From Cyanobacteria bacterium SZAS-4 (GTDB lineage Bacteria > Cyanobacteriota > Vampirovibrionia > Obscuribacterales > Obscuribacteraceae): a stretch of DNA of 64,000 nucleotides. Where the stretch lies: positions 120,999 to 184,998 of the forward strand of contig JAFEAT010000019.1 of assembly GCA_018266255.1 (NCBI GenBank). Reading direction: 5' to 3'. Shown piece by piece: positions 51,414-60,727 of this stretch; the first letter of the stretch is position 1; every line of letters begins with the position of its first letter. The notes under the pieces were generated by a model. That model ran no database searches. It was not told where the DNA came from and saw only the letters and a list, made by a program, of their open reading frames with translations. The translations under genes and the position numbers were made by a program.

Positions 51414-52823
51414 ATGGGGAACGGTTTGCTGCGCTCGAGCATCCGCGGTTTCTTGACAGCCGTAGTCTCAATTTCTTGTGCTGCATCGTTGCCCGTTGAT
51501 GCAAAGCATCACACTGCGACGCATCATTCGTCGTCATCGCACAGCTCATCGCACGTCAGTTCGCATCATTCGTCGCACAGCTGCGCTGCAGCGAGTGGAC
51601 GTTCATCTGCGCATGTCAGTAGAAGCAGAGGGCGAGCCGGAAAACATTCAGCAGTAATAGCGACGTCGCATAAGCGCGGTCGCAGTCGCTCTGTAGCCGT
51701 GTCGAATCATGTCGTGCATCACGCGCCACCTGCAACATATCCAGAGCCTCACGCGGAGAATGTGCAGAACGCAAACAGCTTAGCCAACGTCTACAGGCTG
51801 TACGACCGCGGTGTAAATGAGCGCCTCGAGGGGCGCTATGAGCAAGCAACAAAGACATTGCGCGAGGCCAGTAACTCATATTCTTCAGCGCAAAGAGGTT
51901 TGACTCTCGAAGCGATGATTGAATACGAGCTTGGACAAGCCGCAGAAGCAAGTAACAATTTTTCCATTGCTGCAGATGCTTATTCGCGTAGCTTGAGAAT
52001 AAAACCGAATTTGATCGAAGCATCAGTCCGCTTGGCTAGCATGCTTATGAAGGCTGGGCAGCCGCAAGCAGCGCTTAGCCGCGCCCGAGATTCCGTAGCG
52101 AGTAATCCAAACGATCCGCGTGCGCATCAAATTCTGGCGTTGATTTTAGACAACAACGGTTTAAGTGGAGACGCGAAGATTGAGCGCGAATCAGCTGATC
52201 GGCTACTGCGCTCGAGAACTTCGGTGAATTATGCAGACGTTCCAACTGAGACAAATGTCGAGCCATCACGTCCCCCTGCGACCGACCGGCAAACAATTGA
52301 CGAGCCAACTCCTGCGTCTATTCCGGCTAACCCAGAGGGTCTCCAGGGGGGCAGTGAAGACGAACAACGAAGAATTCGACAAGAACAACAATGGAAGTTG
52401 TATCAACAACAGCATGGCGAGACTCCTCAAGGTGCCAGCGAAGATGAGCTTCGGAAGGCAAGACAGGAGCAGCAGTGGAAGTTGTATCAACTTCAGCACG
52501 GACAATCTGACCACCAGTCCAATCAGCGGCGACCAGACTCAGAGCGTCGACCATTTCAGTCGTCATCACCAAACTCAGCCGGTGAGTTCTATCGAGCCCG
52601 GGTCGAGCCGGCAGGTAAGCCTTTGAACGTTCTAGAAAAGCGCGAACCAGCTTCGGATTTCGCTAAAGATTCGGCTACTAAAACTTACACGCCCAATGCC
52701 GCTGCGTCAGGTTCATCCAGAGCTAATTCAGACTTATCAAAAACCGCCACTCCGGATTCTTCCAAGAATGGATCAGCCAAGCCCTCAAAGCCTGAACCTG
52801 TCGACAACGACGAGATGCCTTAA
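51414..52823 (+). CDS. Secreted His/Ser-rich TPR protein
   Basis: 469 residues from ATG 51414, which gives a proper signal peptide (GLLRSSIRGFLTAVVSISCA, cleavage near VDA-K, about residue 30). A striking His/Ser run (residues about 31-60) and an Arg/Ser/His-rich stretch follow, then TPR-like helices (about 125-260). Two near-identical 27-residue units (SEDEQRRIRQEQQWKLYQ and SEDELRKARQEQQWKLYQ) occur at about 312 and 340, and a disordered Ser/Pro tail ends the protein. A GTG at 51342 would add 24 residues. The His-rich part may bind metal. Family unknown. Confidence 0.7.
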   Translation: MGNGLLRSSIRGFLTAVVSISCAASLPVDAKHHTATHHSSSSHSSSHVSSHHSSHSCAAASGRSSAHVSRSRGRAGKHSAVIATSHKRGRSRSVAVSNHVVHHAPPATYPEPHAENVQNANSLANVYRLYDRGVNERLEGRYEQATKTLREASNSYSSAQRGLTLEAMIEYELGQAAEASNNFSIAADAYSRSLRIKPNLIEASVRLASMLMKAGQPQAALSRARDSVASNPNDPRAHQILALILDNNGLSGDAKIERESADRLLRSRTSVNYADVPTETNVEPSRPPATDRQTIDEPTPASIPANPEGLQGGSEDEQRRIRQEQQWKLYQQQHGETPQGASEDELRKARQEQQWKLYQLQHGQSDHQSNQRRPDSERRPFQSSSPNSAGEFYRARVEPAGKPLNVLEKREPASDFAKDSATKTYTPNAAASGSSRANSDLSKTATPDSSKNGSAKPSKPEPVDNDEMP

Positions 52824-52905
52824 CTGGTAACTGCGCTTGTAAAGCGATATCAGTTAGCGATCGTGTTGCTTGGCGATTTCTGGCTGTGGATGTGCCTCAT
52901 AGATG

Positions 52906-52933
52906 CAAAAAGAGGAGGGTTGCCCCTCCTCTT
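52906..52933 (-). terminator. Terminator of hup
   Basis: A perfect 11-bp stem AAAGAGGAGGG / CCCTCCTCTTT with loop TTGC. On the minus strand it is followed by TTTTTGC. It lies 29 bases after the hup stop codon. The half-copy of the palindromic repeat (52840-52851) is nearby. Confidence 0.88.
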
Positions 52934-52961
52934 TAATAATTCATCGCTAAGCGAGTCACAC

Positions 52962-53243
52962 TTATTTGTTGTCGACTCTTTCTTTGAATTCTTTTCCTGG
53001 AGCGAAAGCTGGTACTTTCTTCGCAGGCACTTTGATCTTTTCGCCAGGCTTTTGTGGGTTGTTCGTTTCACGAGCGTTACGGGCGCGACGCTCGAAAGTG
53101 CCGAATCCAACGAGAGTTACGCGATCGCCCTTGGCGACTACTTCTGTTACAACGTCTGTAAATGCAGCGAGCATCTCTTCCACGGATTTCTTCGTGTTGT
53201 TGGTGCGAGCGGCGATTTCTGCAGCTAATTCTGCTTTGTTCAC
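52962..53243 (-). CDS. hup: HU-type histone-like DNA-binding protein
   Basis: 93 residues with all family features: NKAELAAEIAARTNNTKKSVEE at the start, LVGFGTFERRARNAR in the beta saddle, NPQKPGEKIKVPAKKVPAF in the arm with its intercalating proline, and FKERV at the end. It bends DNA and compacts the nucleoid. Start GTG 53243 with AGGAGG seven bases upstream. An inverted repeat lies about 35 bases upstream. Confidence 0.95.
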   Translation of the reverse strand: MNKAELAAEIAARTNNTKKSVEEMLAAFTDVVTEVVAKGDRVTLVGFGTFERRARNARETNNPQKPGEKIKVPAKKVPAFAPGKEFKERVDNK

Positions 53244-53274
53244 TGAGCTTCCTCCTTCAATCCCTAATTAGTTT

Positions 53275-53294
53275 AGTAAACCACCTTGTTTACT
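53275..53294. promoter_or_regulatory. Inverted repeat upstream of hup
   Basis: AGTAAAC (53275-53281) and GTTTACT (53288-53294), six bases apart, about 32 bases before the hup start. Candidate operator or 5' leader hairpin. Symmetry seen, role unknown. Confidence 0.4.
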
Positions 53295-53475
53295 GAGTCT
53301 TTGTGATTCTTCTGCTCTACGCAACAAACCACGTAATCGGCAAGAATACAGCACCTGATACCGTGAGACAAGATACTGAGCATAAAAAATCAATTTTTCT
53401 AGGTAACGAATTTTCGGCACCCACGCCGCAAAGAGGGGATGACATCCTCTCAAGTGAAACCAAGCGCATCAGTTT

Positions 53476-53547
53476 GAGGCGTCGATTATGGTCAAGCGCA
53501 TCTCTTAAGCGCCTCAGTGCGGTCAAGCGCTCTGTTGAGGCGTCGAT
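53476..53547. repeat. Interleaved short direct repeats in the hup-rsfS gap
   Basis: GAGGCGTCGAT occurs at 53476-53486 and 53537-53547; GGTCAAGCGC at 53490-53499 and 53521-53530. The second pair is nested inside the first. The rest of the 430-base gap 53244-53675 shows no gene or clear RNA to me. Confidence 0.6.
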
Positions 53548-53675
53548 AAAGTGCGATCCGCTAGTGACGCAAGGCTTGTCAGCCACAATCTCATCTAAAA
53601 GAATGGCCAAAAATGGTGTGAAATCGGGTACAACTGGGAATATCTTGCAGTACGGATCCTATAAGAGTAGTCAGT

Positions 53676-54065
53676 TTGGGACCATCATCAGCCGCCAAAA
53701 ATTCGATCGATTCGCGCGAGGCAACCTTTGTGGCTGCCAACGCCGCTGAAGCGAAGAAATCGCTAAGCACTATCGTGCTGGATGTGAGGCAGGTGACTCT
53801 TATTGCTGACTATTTTGTAATTGCCGGGGGGGATTCGACCAACCAAGTGCGAGCTATTGTCGACTCAGTCGATGAAGAGCTTTCCAAGTTGGGGTACCGT
53901 CAACGCTCGATTGAAGGGAAAGCCGATGGCAGGTGGGTGCTCCTGGACTACGGTGATATCATCGTCCACGTGCTCCACGAGAAAGAGCGCAGTTTCTATA
54001 AACTGGAACAGTTTTGGAATAATGGCTTGATCGTGCCAAAAGTAGAGTGGGAGCGTTCAGATTAG
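53676..54065 (+). CDS. rsfS: Ribosomal silencing factor RsfS
   Basis: 129 residues. It binds L14 and blocks subunit joining when nutrients are low. Family pattern: IVLDVRQVTLIADYFVIAGGDSTNQVRAIVDSV (in two segments), then EGKADGRWVLLDYGDIIVHVLHEKERSFYKLEQFW, complete to the C-terminus. The start is TTG 53676, since no ATG or GTG exists between the upstream in-frame stop (53619) and the conserved region. The ribosome site is weak. Confidence 0.9.
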   Translation: MGPSSAAKNSIDSREATFVAANAAEAKKSLSTIVLDVRQVTLIADYFVIAGGDSTNQVRAIVDSVDEELSKLGYRQRSIEGKADGRWVLLDYGDIIVHVLHEKERSFYKLEQFWNNGLIVPKVEWERSD

Positions 54066-54169
54066 GGTACAAGAAAGACAGAGGAATTTTGGAGCGTGAA
54101 GCCGAGGCTTCTGAACCAAATGTTCGATTAGTAAGCGGGTTGAGGATCATTGGGGGCTAGGGGTTTGAT

Positions 54170-55330
54170 ATGAGCTTCAGGACCAGATTACAAGGGTTTG
54201 TTGAAAACAGGCAGAAGATCCAGATCTGGTATGGAATGGGTTGCCATAACACGGTGACTGGACGTGTGCTTTCCGTTGATCACGACCACATCGACGTTGA
54301 ATCTTACTCGCATGAAAGCGATGGACAGATTCACATTCGTCGCATTCTCATACCATTGCATTTGATTCTGCATATCGATATTACTTCCGCCGAATCAATT
54401 GAGGAAGAAGAAGCCGAATCAGCACAGGGGGCGGAAGGAACCAAAGAGGGAAAGCAGTCGGCAACTGAGATGCAGGTAATCGATTTACCTGATGCGCCTC
54501 GCGGCTATGCGGTGCGTGTGCTCTCTCAGTTGAATGCTTCGTACTCTAATCGTTTCTCGAGAATGGCTTCCGGACCAGGAGGCGTCTACTTCGCGTGTGA
54601 CGGCAGCGTGTGGTTTGTCGACAGCGCCGGACAGTTGACCGAGTATGCTCGCATTCGCGGCAACAGCACAATTTCAGGATTGAGATTCGATCGTAAAGGC
54701 GTACTCTACGTTGCGACGATCCAGGGAACTGTATATCGCATTGATCCAAACAAGAGCGGTCGCATCCTTGCTCAACTCGATGGCAGTTTGACAGGTGGTG
54801 GCACTTTCCTTTCCGATCTCGCAATCGGCACGCGGGAAGAGCTATTCGTCTCGAACTTCCCATCAAACACCGGCGGCATTTTTAAAATCGACCGCACTGG
54901 CGAGTACGAAGTTCTTATCGGTGGACCCGGGCATGGCACTCAAGGATTGCTCCTCGATCCTGATGGCTTCCTCTGGTGCCTCGAACATGCAACCGGATCT
55001 GTTGTGAAGAGATCGCTCGATGGCAGAGAAATTGCCCGAGTAGTCGTAGCCGAACCTGAAAGTTTCAACTTCGCAGACGGATACGACGGCAACCTCTCGA
55101 TGGACAGCCTGGGCAGATTGTATGTGACTGCCGGACGTTCAGGATGCGTACTTCGCGTTAACCGCGAAGGCAAGAGCGAAATGTTCTTGACCGGATTGGT
55201 AAATCCAACTGGTGTCGCATTCGGTTCCGATGGCGCCCTCTTCGTTCTGGAAGCAGGACGTTCGAGAGTGCTGAGAGTAGCCGCTTTAGACAAAGCTGAC
55301 CGCACCGCAAATGCAACAGCTCTGAGCTAA
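54170..55330 (+). CDS. NHL/SMP-30-like beta-propeller protein
   Basis: 386 residues. Residues 1-75 form a small beta-rich domain resembling an Sm/PRC-like barrel (IQIWYGMGCHNTVTGRVLSV); an acidic linker rich in Glu (about 78-105) follows. A six-bladed propeller (about 112-375) then repeats the pattern G-x-L-Y-V-A/T, for example KGVLYVATIQGTVYRID, DGFLWCLEHATGSVVKR and LGRLYVTAGRSGCVLRVN. Such propellers bind ligands, proteins or hydrolyse lactones; no enzyme-specific residues are evident. No signal peptide. GTTTGATATG start region, without a strong ribosome site. Confidence 0.72.
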   Translation: MSFRTRLQGFVENRQKIQIWYGMGCHNTVTGRVLSVDHDHIDVESYSHESDGQIHIRRILIPLHLILHIDITSAESIEEEEAESAQGAEGTKEGKQSATEMQVIDLPDAPRGYAVRVLSQLNASYSNRFSRMASGPGGVYFACDGSVWFVDSAGQLTEYARIRGNSTISGLRFDRKGVLYVATIQGTVYRIDPNKSGRILAQLDGSLTGGGTFLSDLAIGTREELFVSNFPSNTGGIFKIDRTGEYEVLIGGPGHGTQGLLLDPDGFLWCLEHATGSVVKRSLDGREIARVVVAEPESFNFADGYDGNLSMDSLGRLYVTAGRSGCVLRVNREGKSEMFLTGLVNPTGVAFGSDGALFVLEAGRSRVLRVAALDKADRTANATALS

Positions 55331-55352
55331 GTAGCAAATAGATTGATTTGAG

Positions 55353-55376
55353 AGGGGCACCAGTGATGGTGCCCCT
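55353..55376 (+). terminator. Terminator of the beta-propeller gene
   Basis: A 10-bp stem AGGGGCACCA / TGGTGCCCCT with loop GTGA, 22 bases after the stop codon. The following T-tract (TCTGTTT) is weak. Confidence 0.7.
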
Positions 55377-55461
55377 TCTGTTTGGCACAACGGTCTGGCG
55401 CGCTCTTCTTCCGGTAATCGGTCTCCAGTCTATATCGACTCCACTTTGCTGGATACCCGAG

Positions 55462-57333
55462 TTAGCGTTTCGGTCCGCCTACGAGTGCGGCTGCGTCGAC
55501 GTTTTCGTCTTTGTACAGAGCTTCGATTACGGATTTGTATTTGACTGCCACTACGTTGCGTTTGATTTTCAATGTAGCTGTCAGCTCGCCCTCGTCTACC
55601 GACAGTTCATAAGGGAGAACGGCAAACCGCTTCACGACCTCATAGTCGGCTAACTGGCCGGAGCGCGATTGAATTTCTTTGCGCAAAAATTGATTCAGTT
55701 TTGGTTCTTTCAACAACTCAGCATATGAGTTGAACTCCCAATTCTGCTCGTGACCATACTCGGTCGCGGCCAGCTCGTCGAGTGTAAGCAAAGCTACGAG
55801 CGCCTTTTGCTTGTCTCCAAAGACAACAGCTTGCGAAACAAAAGGAACCGTTTTGAGAATCGCTTCGATTCTTTGCGGTGCGATATTTTTGCCGGCGGAA
55901 TTGACGATCAAATCTTTCTTCCGATCGGTAATCTTCAAATAGCCGTCATTGTCGGTTTCACCTATGTCACCGGTTTTGAACCATCCATCTTCAAAGGCGT
56001 CAGCAGTGGCTTCTTCGTTCTTGAAATATCCAGAGAAAATTGATGGACCTTTCAAAAGAATTTCACCATCTTCGCCAATTTTTAAATCAATCGATGGCAA
56101 GGTAGGTCCAACTGTTCCGATTTTGACCTTTCCGCGCCGATTGACGCAGGCTGGTGCCGTGGTTTCAGTCAGTCCGTACCCTTCCAAGGTATCGATGCCG
56201 ATAGCGTTGAAGAATTCGATCGGCTCGGCCGACGCAGGAGCGCCTCCGCTGACGACGAGATTGAGGCGAGGTCCAATCTTTTCCCGGAGCTTGCCTAAGA
56301 CTAACTTCTCGGCTATCCAATGTTTCAGTTGCAAAAGCAGTGACAGGTTCTGGCTTTCAGCCCTGGTGCGTACTACGTCTTTGCCGACTGAAATCGACCA
56401 GTTGATCAATTTCTTGCGTCTACCAGATGCGCCTTCTATGCCGATGCGCACTTTAGAGTAGATGCGATCCAAGACTCGAGGGACAACGAGGATCATAGTT
56501 GGCTGAGTTTCAGCGAGATTCTTGCCCATGGCTTCGATGCTTTCAGCGAAGGCATATTCACCAGCGCAAGTCATCCAGTAGAATTCGCCGCACACACGCT
56601 CGAAAACGTGAGAGAGAGGAAGGTAGTTTAAGTAGACTGTGTTTTCATCGACAGGAATTGTCAGCTTGACTGAGTCGATCAGGGACAAAATATTGTTGTG
56701 AGTAAGACCGGCTCCCTTTGGGGTTCCGGTGGTGCCAGATGTGTAGATGATGGTTGCGAGATCAGATAATTCAGTTCGCTCGAGTCTTTCGTCGAGCAAA
56801 TTCGGGTTCTCTTTTGTCAACTCGCGACCAAGTGCGAGAATTTCTTCGACACCCACGATTAGAGTTTGGTCGGCTGGCAAACCCAGTTCCTGAGCTAGTT
56901 CTGTCAGTGATTTCTTGGGGAGATTGAGCAAAACAATCTTTGTTATCGTTGCTGATTGTGCTCTTGCCGTTAAAACTTTGCGGCAGAGTTCTTCGTTTTG
57001 GACAAAGACAATCTGCGCTGCTGAATTTTCTAGAATGTACTGGATGTCAGACTGGGAGCTGGTTGGATAGATCGGCACCGAAATTCCACCATTACAGATG
57101 GTGGCAATATCTGCTGCAACCCAATAAATCGAATTCGCTGAAAATATTGCGACGCTCGACCCACTGTCTACTCCAACTGCTGCTAAACCTAACGCCATCT
57201 CTTTCACGAGGGCGCTGTAATCGGTCCAGCTCATGGTCTTATAAGGGCTCTTCTGTTCTTTGTACCGCACTGCGACGCGATCGCCTAACAGCTGAGCGCG
57301 TTCGAAGAACTTGTAGGCAAGACCTTGCTTCAC
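55462..57333 (-). CDS. Long-chain acyl-CoA synthetase (AMP-forming)
   Basis: Activates fatty acids to acyl-CoA through acyl-AMP. 623 residues, full length. The phosphate loop YTSGTTGTPKGAGLTHNN (about 197-214), the adenine motif EGYGLTETTAP, the GWFKTGDIG signature and the hinge-to-catalytic KDLIVNSAGKNIAP are all present. The start is GTG 57333 with AGAGGA 6 bases upstream. The nearby alpha/beta hydrolase would release fatty acids from lipids, so a lipid-turnover pairing is plausible. Confidence 0.9.
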   Translation of the reverse strand: MKQGLAYKFFERAQLLGDRVAVRYKEQKSPYKTMSWTDYSALVKEMALGLAAVGVDSGSSVAIFSANSIYWVAADIATICNGGISVPIYPTSSQSDIQYILENSAAQIVFVQNEELCRKVLTARAQSATITKIVLLNLPKKSLTELAQELGLPADQTLIVGVEEILALGRELTKENPNLLDERLERTELSDLATIIYTSGTTGTPKGAGLTHNNILSLIDSVKLTIPVDENTVYLNYLPLSHVFERVCGEFYWMTCAGEYAFAESIEAMGKNLAETQPTMILVVPRVLDRIYSKVRIGIEGASGRRKKLINWSISVGKDVVRTRAESQNLSLLLQLKHWIAEKLVLGKLREKIGPRLNLVVSGGAPASAEPIEFFNAIGIDTLEGYGLTETTAPACVNRRGKVKIGTVGPTLPSIDLKIGEDGEILLKGPSIFSGYFKNEEATADAFEDGWFKTGDIGETDNDGYLKITDRKKDLIVNSAGKNIAPQRIEAILKTVPFVSQAVVFGDKQKALVALLTLDELAATEYGHEQNWEFNSYAELLKEPKLNQFLRKEIQSRSGQLADYEVVKRFAVLPYELSVDEGELTATLKIKRNVVAVKYKSVIEALYKDENVDAAALVGGPKR

Positions 57334-57404
57334 AATCAATCCTCTTTGAGAAAGCCAGCTAAACTGAAGGCAGTTAGTGCATTCCGCGTCCTATGACGCC
57401 GCAC

Positions 57405-57430
57405 TATTATAGCCAGTTCCCGGCTTGTCA
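57405..57430 (-). promoter_or_regulatory. Candidate promoter for the acyl-CoA synthetase, with unusually short spacer
   Basis: Reading the minus strand, a perfect TTGACA (57425-57430) and perfect TATAAT (57405-57410) are separated by only 14 bases. The rest of the gap 57334-57651 shows no gene or repeat that I can support. Confidence 0.4.
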
Positions 57431-57651
57431 ATGGTGAAAGAACTCTGATTAACGGACACTCTAGAGAACTGGCACATTCGTTCGTATTTCTTGCCCTGTT
57501 GGGCTTTTCAAGCTTGGTAGGCTTTATCCGACAGATCTTTCTGTGTGAAGTTTCCTTAACGTCCGCAGGGGACAAACCCAGATTCGTAGCGCGTCGACAG
57601 TTCGTGCAAATGCCAGCACTGCATAAGTTGGCACCAAATATAGTACCGGCA

Positions 57652-58575
57652 TTATAAGCTGTTACGAAAATCCGCTTTCACTTTCTTTGGACTTGTCTTC
57701 GATGTTTGTGAAATCCAGGCTGCCAATTGATCGCTCATCTGATCGATGATGGGGTCAAACATCAAGTCGTGCCAAGCTTCTTGATAAACTTGCTTCTCTT
57801 TTGTGCAGTTGAGTCCGGCAAAAATTTTGTCGCTCACTTTTGGATTTACAATTTTCTCCACACCAGCGCTAAACATAACGACAGGGCAAATAATTTGTTT
57901 TGAGCGTGCGCTTATGTCATTGGTGATTTTCAAAAGCTCCAGCAACATGCGCGCCGGCACAGTGAAACGGCGCTCGGGGTCGTTCAATATCCACTTCCTC
58001 ACGCCTAGATCTCTTGTCACCATCTCTGGTGAGTAAGGCAATGTCATTTCAGTTTCTGGCGCCGTGAGCGCTGTCCATAAGGCTTTGACGCGATAGGGCA
58101 GCGTAAAGATTTCTGGATTGCCATCGAAGCCTGGGGAAAACATGACGAGACCCATCGGATCGATGAGGCGATCGCCTACTGCACGCACCGAAACCACTGC
58201 TCCCATGCTGTTTCCCATCACATACAAAGGTTTGTCGCCGATTGTGCTGCGCGCATAAGCAAATGCAGTTTCCAAATCATTGAGCCACTGATTGTAAGAA
58301 GTGAACTCTTCGTCTTTACGTTTACCGAATCCGACCTGGTCGTAAGCAATCGAGTATATGCGTCGGATACGCAGACGACGTCCGAGTGCCTCGAACCATC
58401 CACTGTGCGCTCCCAGTCCGTGAACGAGAATGGCTCCAGCCACACACTCAGTCGGTGTACCCCATGTGCGGGCAGGCAATGGCTTGGCAAGCTCCGACGT
58501 CCCATCAACCCCGCTTCGAGCGCGATCAATGTGGATATGCGAGGCTGTGGGCGTTAGATTGATATCGACGACCAT
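57652..58575 (-). CDS. Alpha/beta hydrolase (monoacylglycerol-lipase-like)
   Basis: About 307 residues. The oxyanion segment is AILVHGLGAHSG, the nucleophile elbow GNSMG (Ser123) and the catalytic His is in EAWHDLMFDP. The usual aspartate in G-x2-D-x-I-V is glutamate (GVEKIVNP). Serine hydrolases of this group split lipid esters or other small esters. The start is uncertain: ATG 58575 has no clear ribosome site, and a longer frame begins with TTG at 58635. It is divergent from the TPR protein at 58659. Confidence 0.8.
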   Translation of the reverse strand: MVVDINLTPTASHIHIDRARSGVDGTSELAKPLPARTWGTPTECVAGAILVHGLGAHSGWFEALGRRLRIRRIYSIAYDQVGFGKRKDEEFTSYNQWLNDLETAFAYARSTIGDKPLYVMGNSMGAVVSVRAVGDRLIDPMGLVMFSPGFDGNPEIFTLPYRVKALWTALTAPETEMTLPYSPEMVTRDLGVRKWILNDPERRFTVPARMLLELLKITNDISARSKQIICPVVMFSAGVEKIVNPKVSDKIFAGLNCTKEKQVYQEAWHDLMFDPIIDQMSDQLAAWISQTSKTSPKKVKADFRNSL

Positions 58576-58658
58576 ATTCAAGTTATTATAACTTTGACAC
58601 CTGCTAGATATCACAACGCCCGGCAATTGTTGCAAAAGGCGTCGATGGTTCCAAAACG

Positions 58659-60194
58659 ATGACAGAAACTGGATTGAACGAACCTGGTGTAGAACACCAC
58701 GAGCCCCCTACCAAGAAGGGTTCGCTCTGGTGGCGCCTTCTGCTGCTTGTGATCGTCATCGGCGCAATTGCTTATGTTGTTTTAAATCTCAACCGACCTG
58801 CTGAAACTCCCTACACCAAGGCTGCGGCGCTCATACGTGAAGGTAAGGCTGCGGCAGCTTTGCCCATGCTGGAGCAGCTGGCGAAGGAGCACCCGGAGGA
58901 TCCAGAAGTCAATCCCTGGCTGGCGCAGGTCTATTTGAGCACCGATCGTCTGGCTGAAGGTCGAACCTATTTAGACACTGCGCTGCGATTGAATGTCAAA
59001 GGTCCAACTTTATCGCCTGTGGTTTTAGCTTACGCAAACTACTACGAGGGCAAGGAGGATTTTGACGAAGCTGAAAAATTGTTTGAATCTGCTGCCACGG
59101 CTTGTCCTGCTCAAGAGTTGAGTGCCGGTCGGGGCAACCTTTACGCAAAATGGGCCGATCACGATTTAACGCAGAATCAGACTGTGCAAGCTGTAAAACA
59201 TTTGGAGCTGGCGCGGAAGTTTGGCGATCAGCTGCAAGAGCCGCAGAAGAGCTTAGTTCCACACCGCCTCAGTGAAGCTTATCGTCAATTGGCTGCATCG
59301 GCTGAACTCGCCAAAGACGACAAGACGGCAATTGAGATATTGGATAAAAGTTTAGCGGTCTCTGACGAGCCTATGACTAGAATGGCTCTAGCAGCAATTT
59401 ACAGTCGCACTGAGCAACTCGATAAGGCGATCGAGAATTATAAAAGTGTCACCACTGTTGATGCTAATAACCTGGAAGCGCGACATCGGTTAATAGATCT
59501 GCTCTGTCAAACGAAAGACTATCAAGGCGCTCAAGAAGCGCTTCTTGAACTGACAGATAAAGAAAAGAGCGTCGAGAATTATCAGCTTTTGGCTGCTGTG
59601 AATTTGAAACTTGAAAATTATGCTGGGGCAGTTCGCGCTTTTGAAGATGCTTGCGATCTTCGTCCCAAGCCAGAACTGCTCAAGCAACTAGAAGCAGTGC
59701 TGGTTGATTGGAGCAATCTGTTGATGAAACAGAAGAAGTTCCAAGAGGCTGCTTCTGTTAAAGGACACGCCGAGCGAGTAGCTGAGCAGCTTGGCATGCT
59801 GACCAAGGAAGATAAAGTGGAACTTGCTGATAAGCAAGACAAGACCGTGAGAGTGGATGACCCCCGCGTGCCACCTGTAGCGCTCAGCTCATCGAGAATC
59901 TGGTTGGCAAAAGGCAGTTTGACTCCAGAAGGGGAGATCAAAATTCGCAACATCTCGGGCAAATCAGTTGCCGACCTGGCGCTTACAGCCGTCTTCTTTG
60001 ACAACACTACACGCAGACAGTGTGGCACCGTCAGTCTGCCTGTGGCGACGCCTCAGTCTCAACCATTCGCCGAAGATGGGGCGCGCTCCTTGTATTTTTC
60101 CTGCCCCAACATCGTCAAGCCTGAGCATCAGCTGGCTGTAATTATTTTCTGGCGAGGACATTTCTTGAAAGAGTTTCCGGTCTCTAAGCAATAA
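58659..60194 (+). CDS. Membrane-anchored TPR protein with C-terminal beta domain
   Basis: 511 residues. A cytoplasmic N-terminus of about 23 residues, one TM (WWRLLLLVIVIGAIAYVVL, about 24-42), a long TPR solenoid outside (about 50-395, for example TYLDTALRLNV, EQLDKAIENYKSVTTVD and NYAGAVRAFEDACDLRP), and a beta-rich C-terminal domain (about 425-511, FxxE-type immunoglobulin-like). It probably scaffolds an envelope complex. First gene of a tight plus-strand run of four. Confidence 0.75.
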   Translation: MTETGLNEPGVEHHEPPTKKGSLWWRLLLLVIVIGAIAYVVLNLNRPAETPYTKAAALIREGKAAAALPMLEQLAKEHPEDPEVNPWLAQVYLSTDRLAEGRTYLDTALRLNVKGPTLSPVVLAYANYYEGKEDFDEAEKLFESAATACPAQELSAGRGNLYAKWADHDLTQNQTVQAVKHLELARKFGDQLQEPQKSLVPHRLSEAYRQLAASAELAKDDKTAIEILDKSLAVSDEPMTRMALAAIYSRTEQLDKAIENYKSVTTVDANNLEARHRLIDLLCQTKDYQGAQEALLELTDKEKSVENYQLLAAVNLKLENYAGAVRAFEDACDLRPKPELLKQLEAVLVDWSNLLMKQKKFQEAASVKGHAERVAEQLGMLTKEDKVELADKQDKTVRVDDPRVPPVALSSSRIWLAKGSLTPEGEIKIRNISGKSVADLALTAVFFDNTTRRQCGTVSLPVATPQSQPFAEDGARSLYFSCPNIVKPEHQLAVIIFWRGHFLKEFPVSKQ

Positions 60195-60222
60195 TAGGGA
60201 AGGAGCGTGTTTTAATAATTCG

Positions 60223-60726
60223 ATGATGGAAGAACCGATTCAACCCACTGAAACTGCTCAACCCGCGCCACCTGCGGCCAAGCCATGCCGTCACGAATAC
60301 GTGAAGGTATTTCAACGTAAATTGAAGGGCTTGGAGCGTCGTATGTCAGTCATGCCAGTGTTTTTACCTGTGGGATTGAAAGTGGGCGACTTCAGTCACT
60401 TGGGCGAGGGCAGCTACTGCTTTTGCTCAACCTGCCGCACACGATTGTTTCCGCGTCGAACTGCCGCTGACAAAGCCGCTGCAAGAGTCGCCCTGGCGAT
60501 GGGTAAGGCTGCTGCCGCTGCCGAAGCTGAGTTGGCCATGGCAGAGAACGTTGATGCACTGTTGGAGTCGCTTGATGCCGAAGAAGTGGCACAAAAGACT
60601 TTAGACATTCATGTTGAAGAATTAGAGCTGGAATCGGTAGACGTTCAAGACATCACCGCTGAAGGCGTCAAATTGGCCGATGATGACGAGGAAACCTGCA
60701 ACCTGACCTACGATGGAGACATCTAA
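60223..60726 (+). CDS. Hypothetical protein with cysteine cluster and acidic tail
   Basis: 167 residues, unrecognised. A Pro/Ala-rich start, then a compact region (about 20-75) with CRHEY and YCFCSTCRTRLFPRR, likely zinc-binding, an Ala-rich helix (about 78-108) and an acidic tail rich in Asp/Glu. It begins 28 bases after the TPR gene and is followed after one base by the 45-residue gene. Confidence 0.65.
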   Translation: MMEEPIQPTETAQPAPPAAKPCRHEYVKVFQRKLKGLERRMSVMPVFLPVGLKVGDFSHLGEGSYCFCSTCRTRLFPRRTAADKAAARVALAMGKAAAAAEAELAMAENVDALLESLDAEEVAQKTLDIHVEELELESVDVQDITAEGVKLADDDEETCNLTYDGDI

Positions 60727-60727
60727 G

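Noticed and set aside
53303..53749. 148-codon plus-strand frame and 97-codon minus-strand frame in the hup-rsfS gap
   Set aside because: The plus frame overlaps the rsfS start and both lie over the short direct repeats; neither has recognisable sequence.
57336..57575. 79-codon minus-strand frame upstream of the acyl-CoA synthetase
   Set aside because: It covers the candidate promoter and the ribosome site of the real gene, and its composition is not protein-like.
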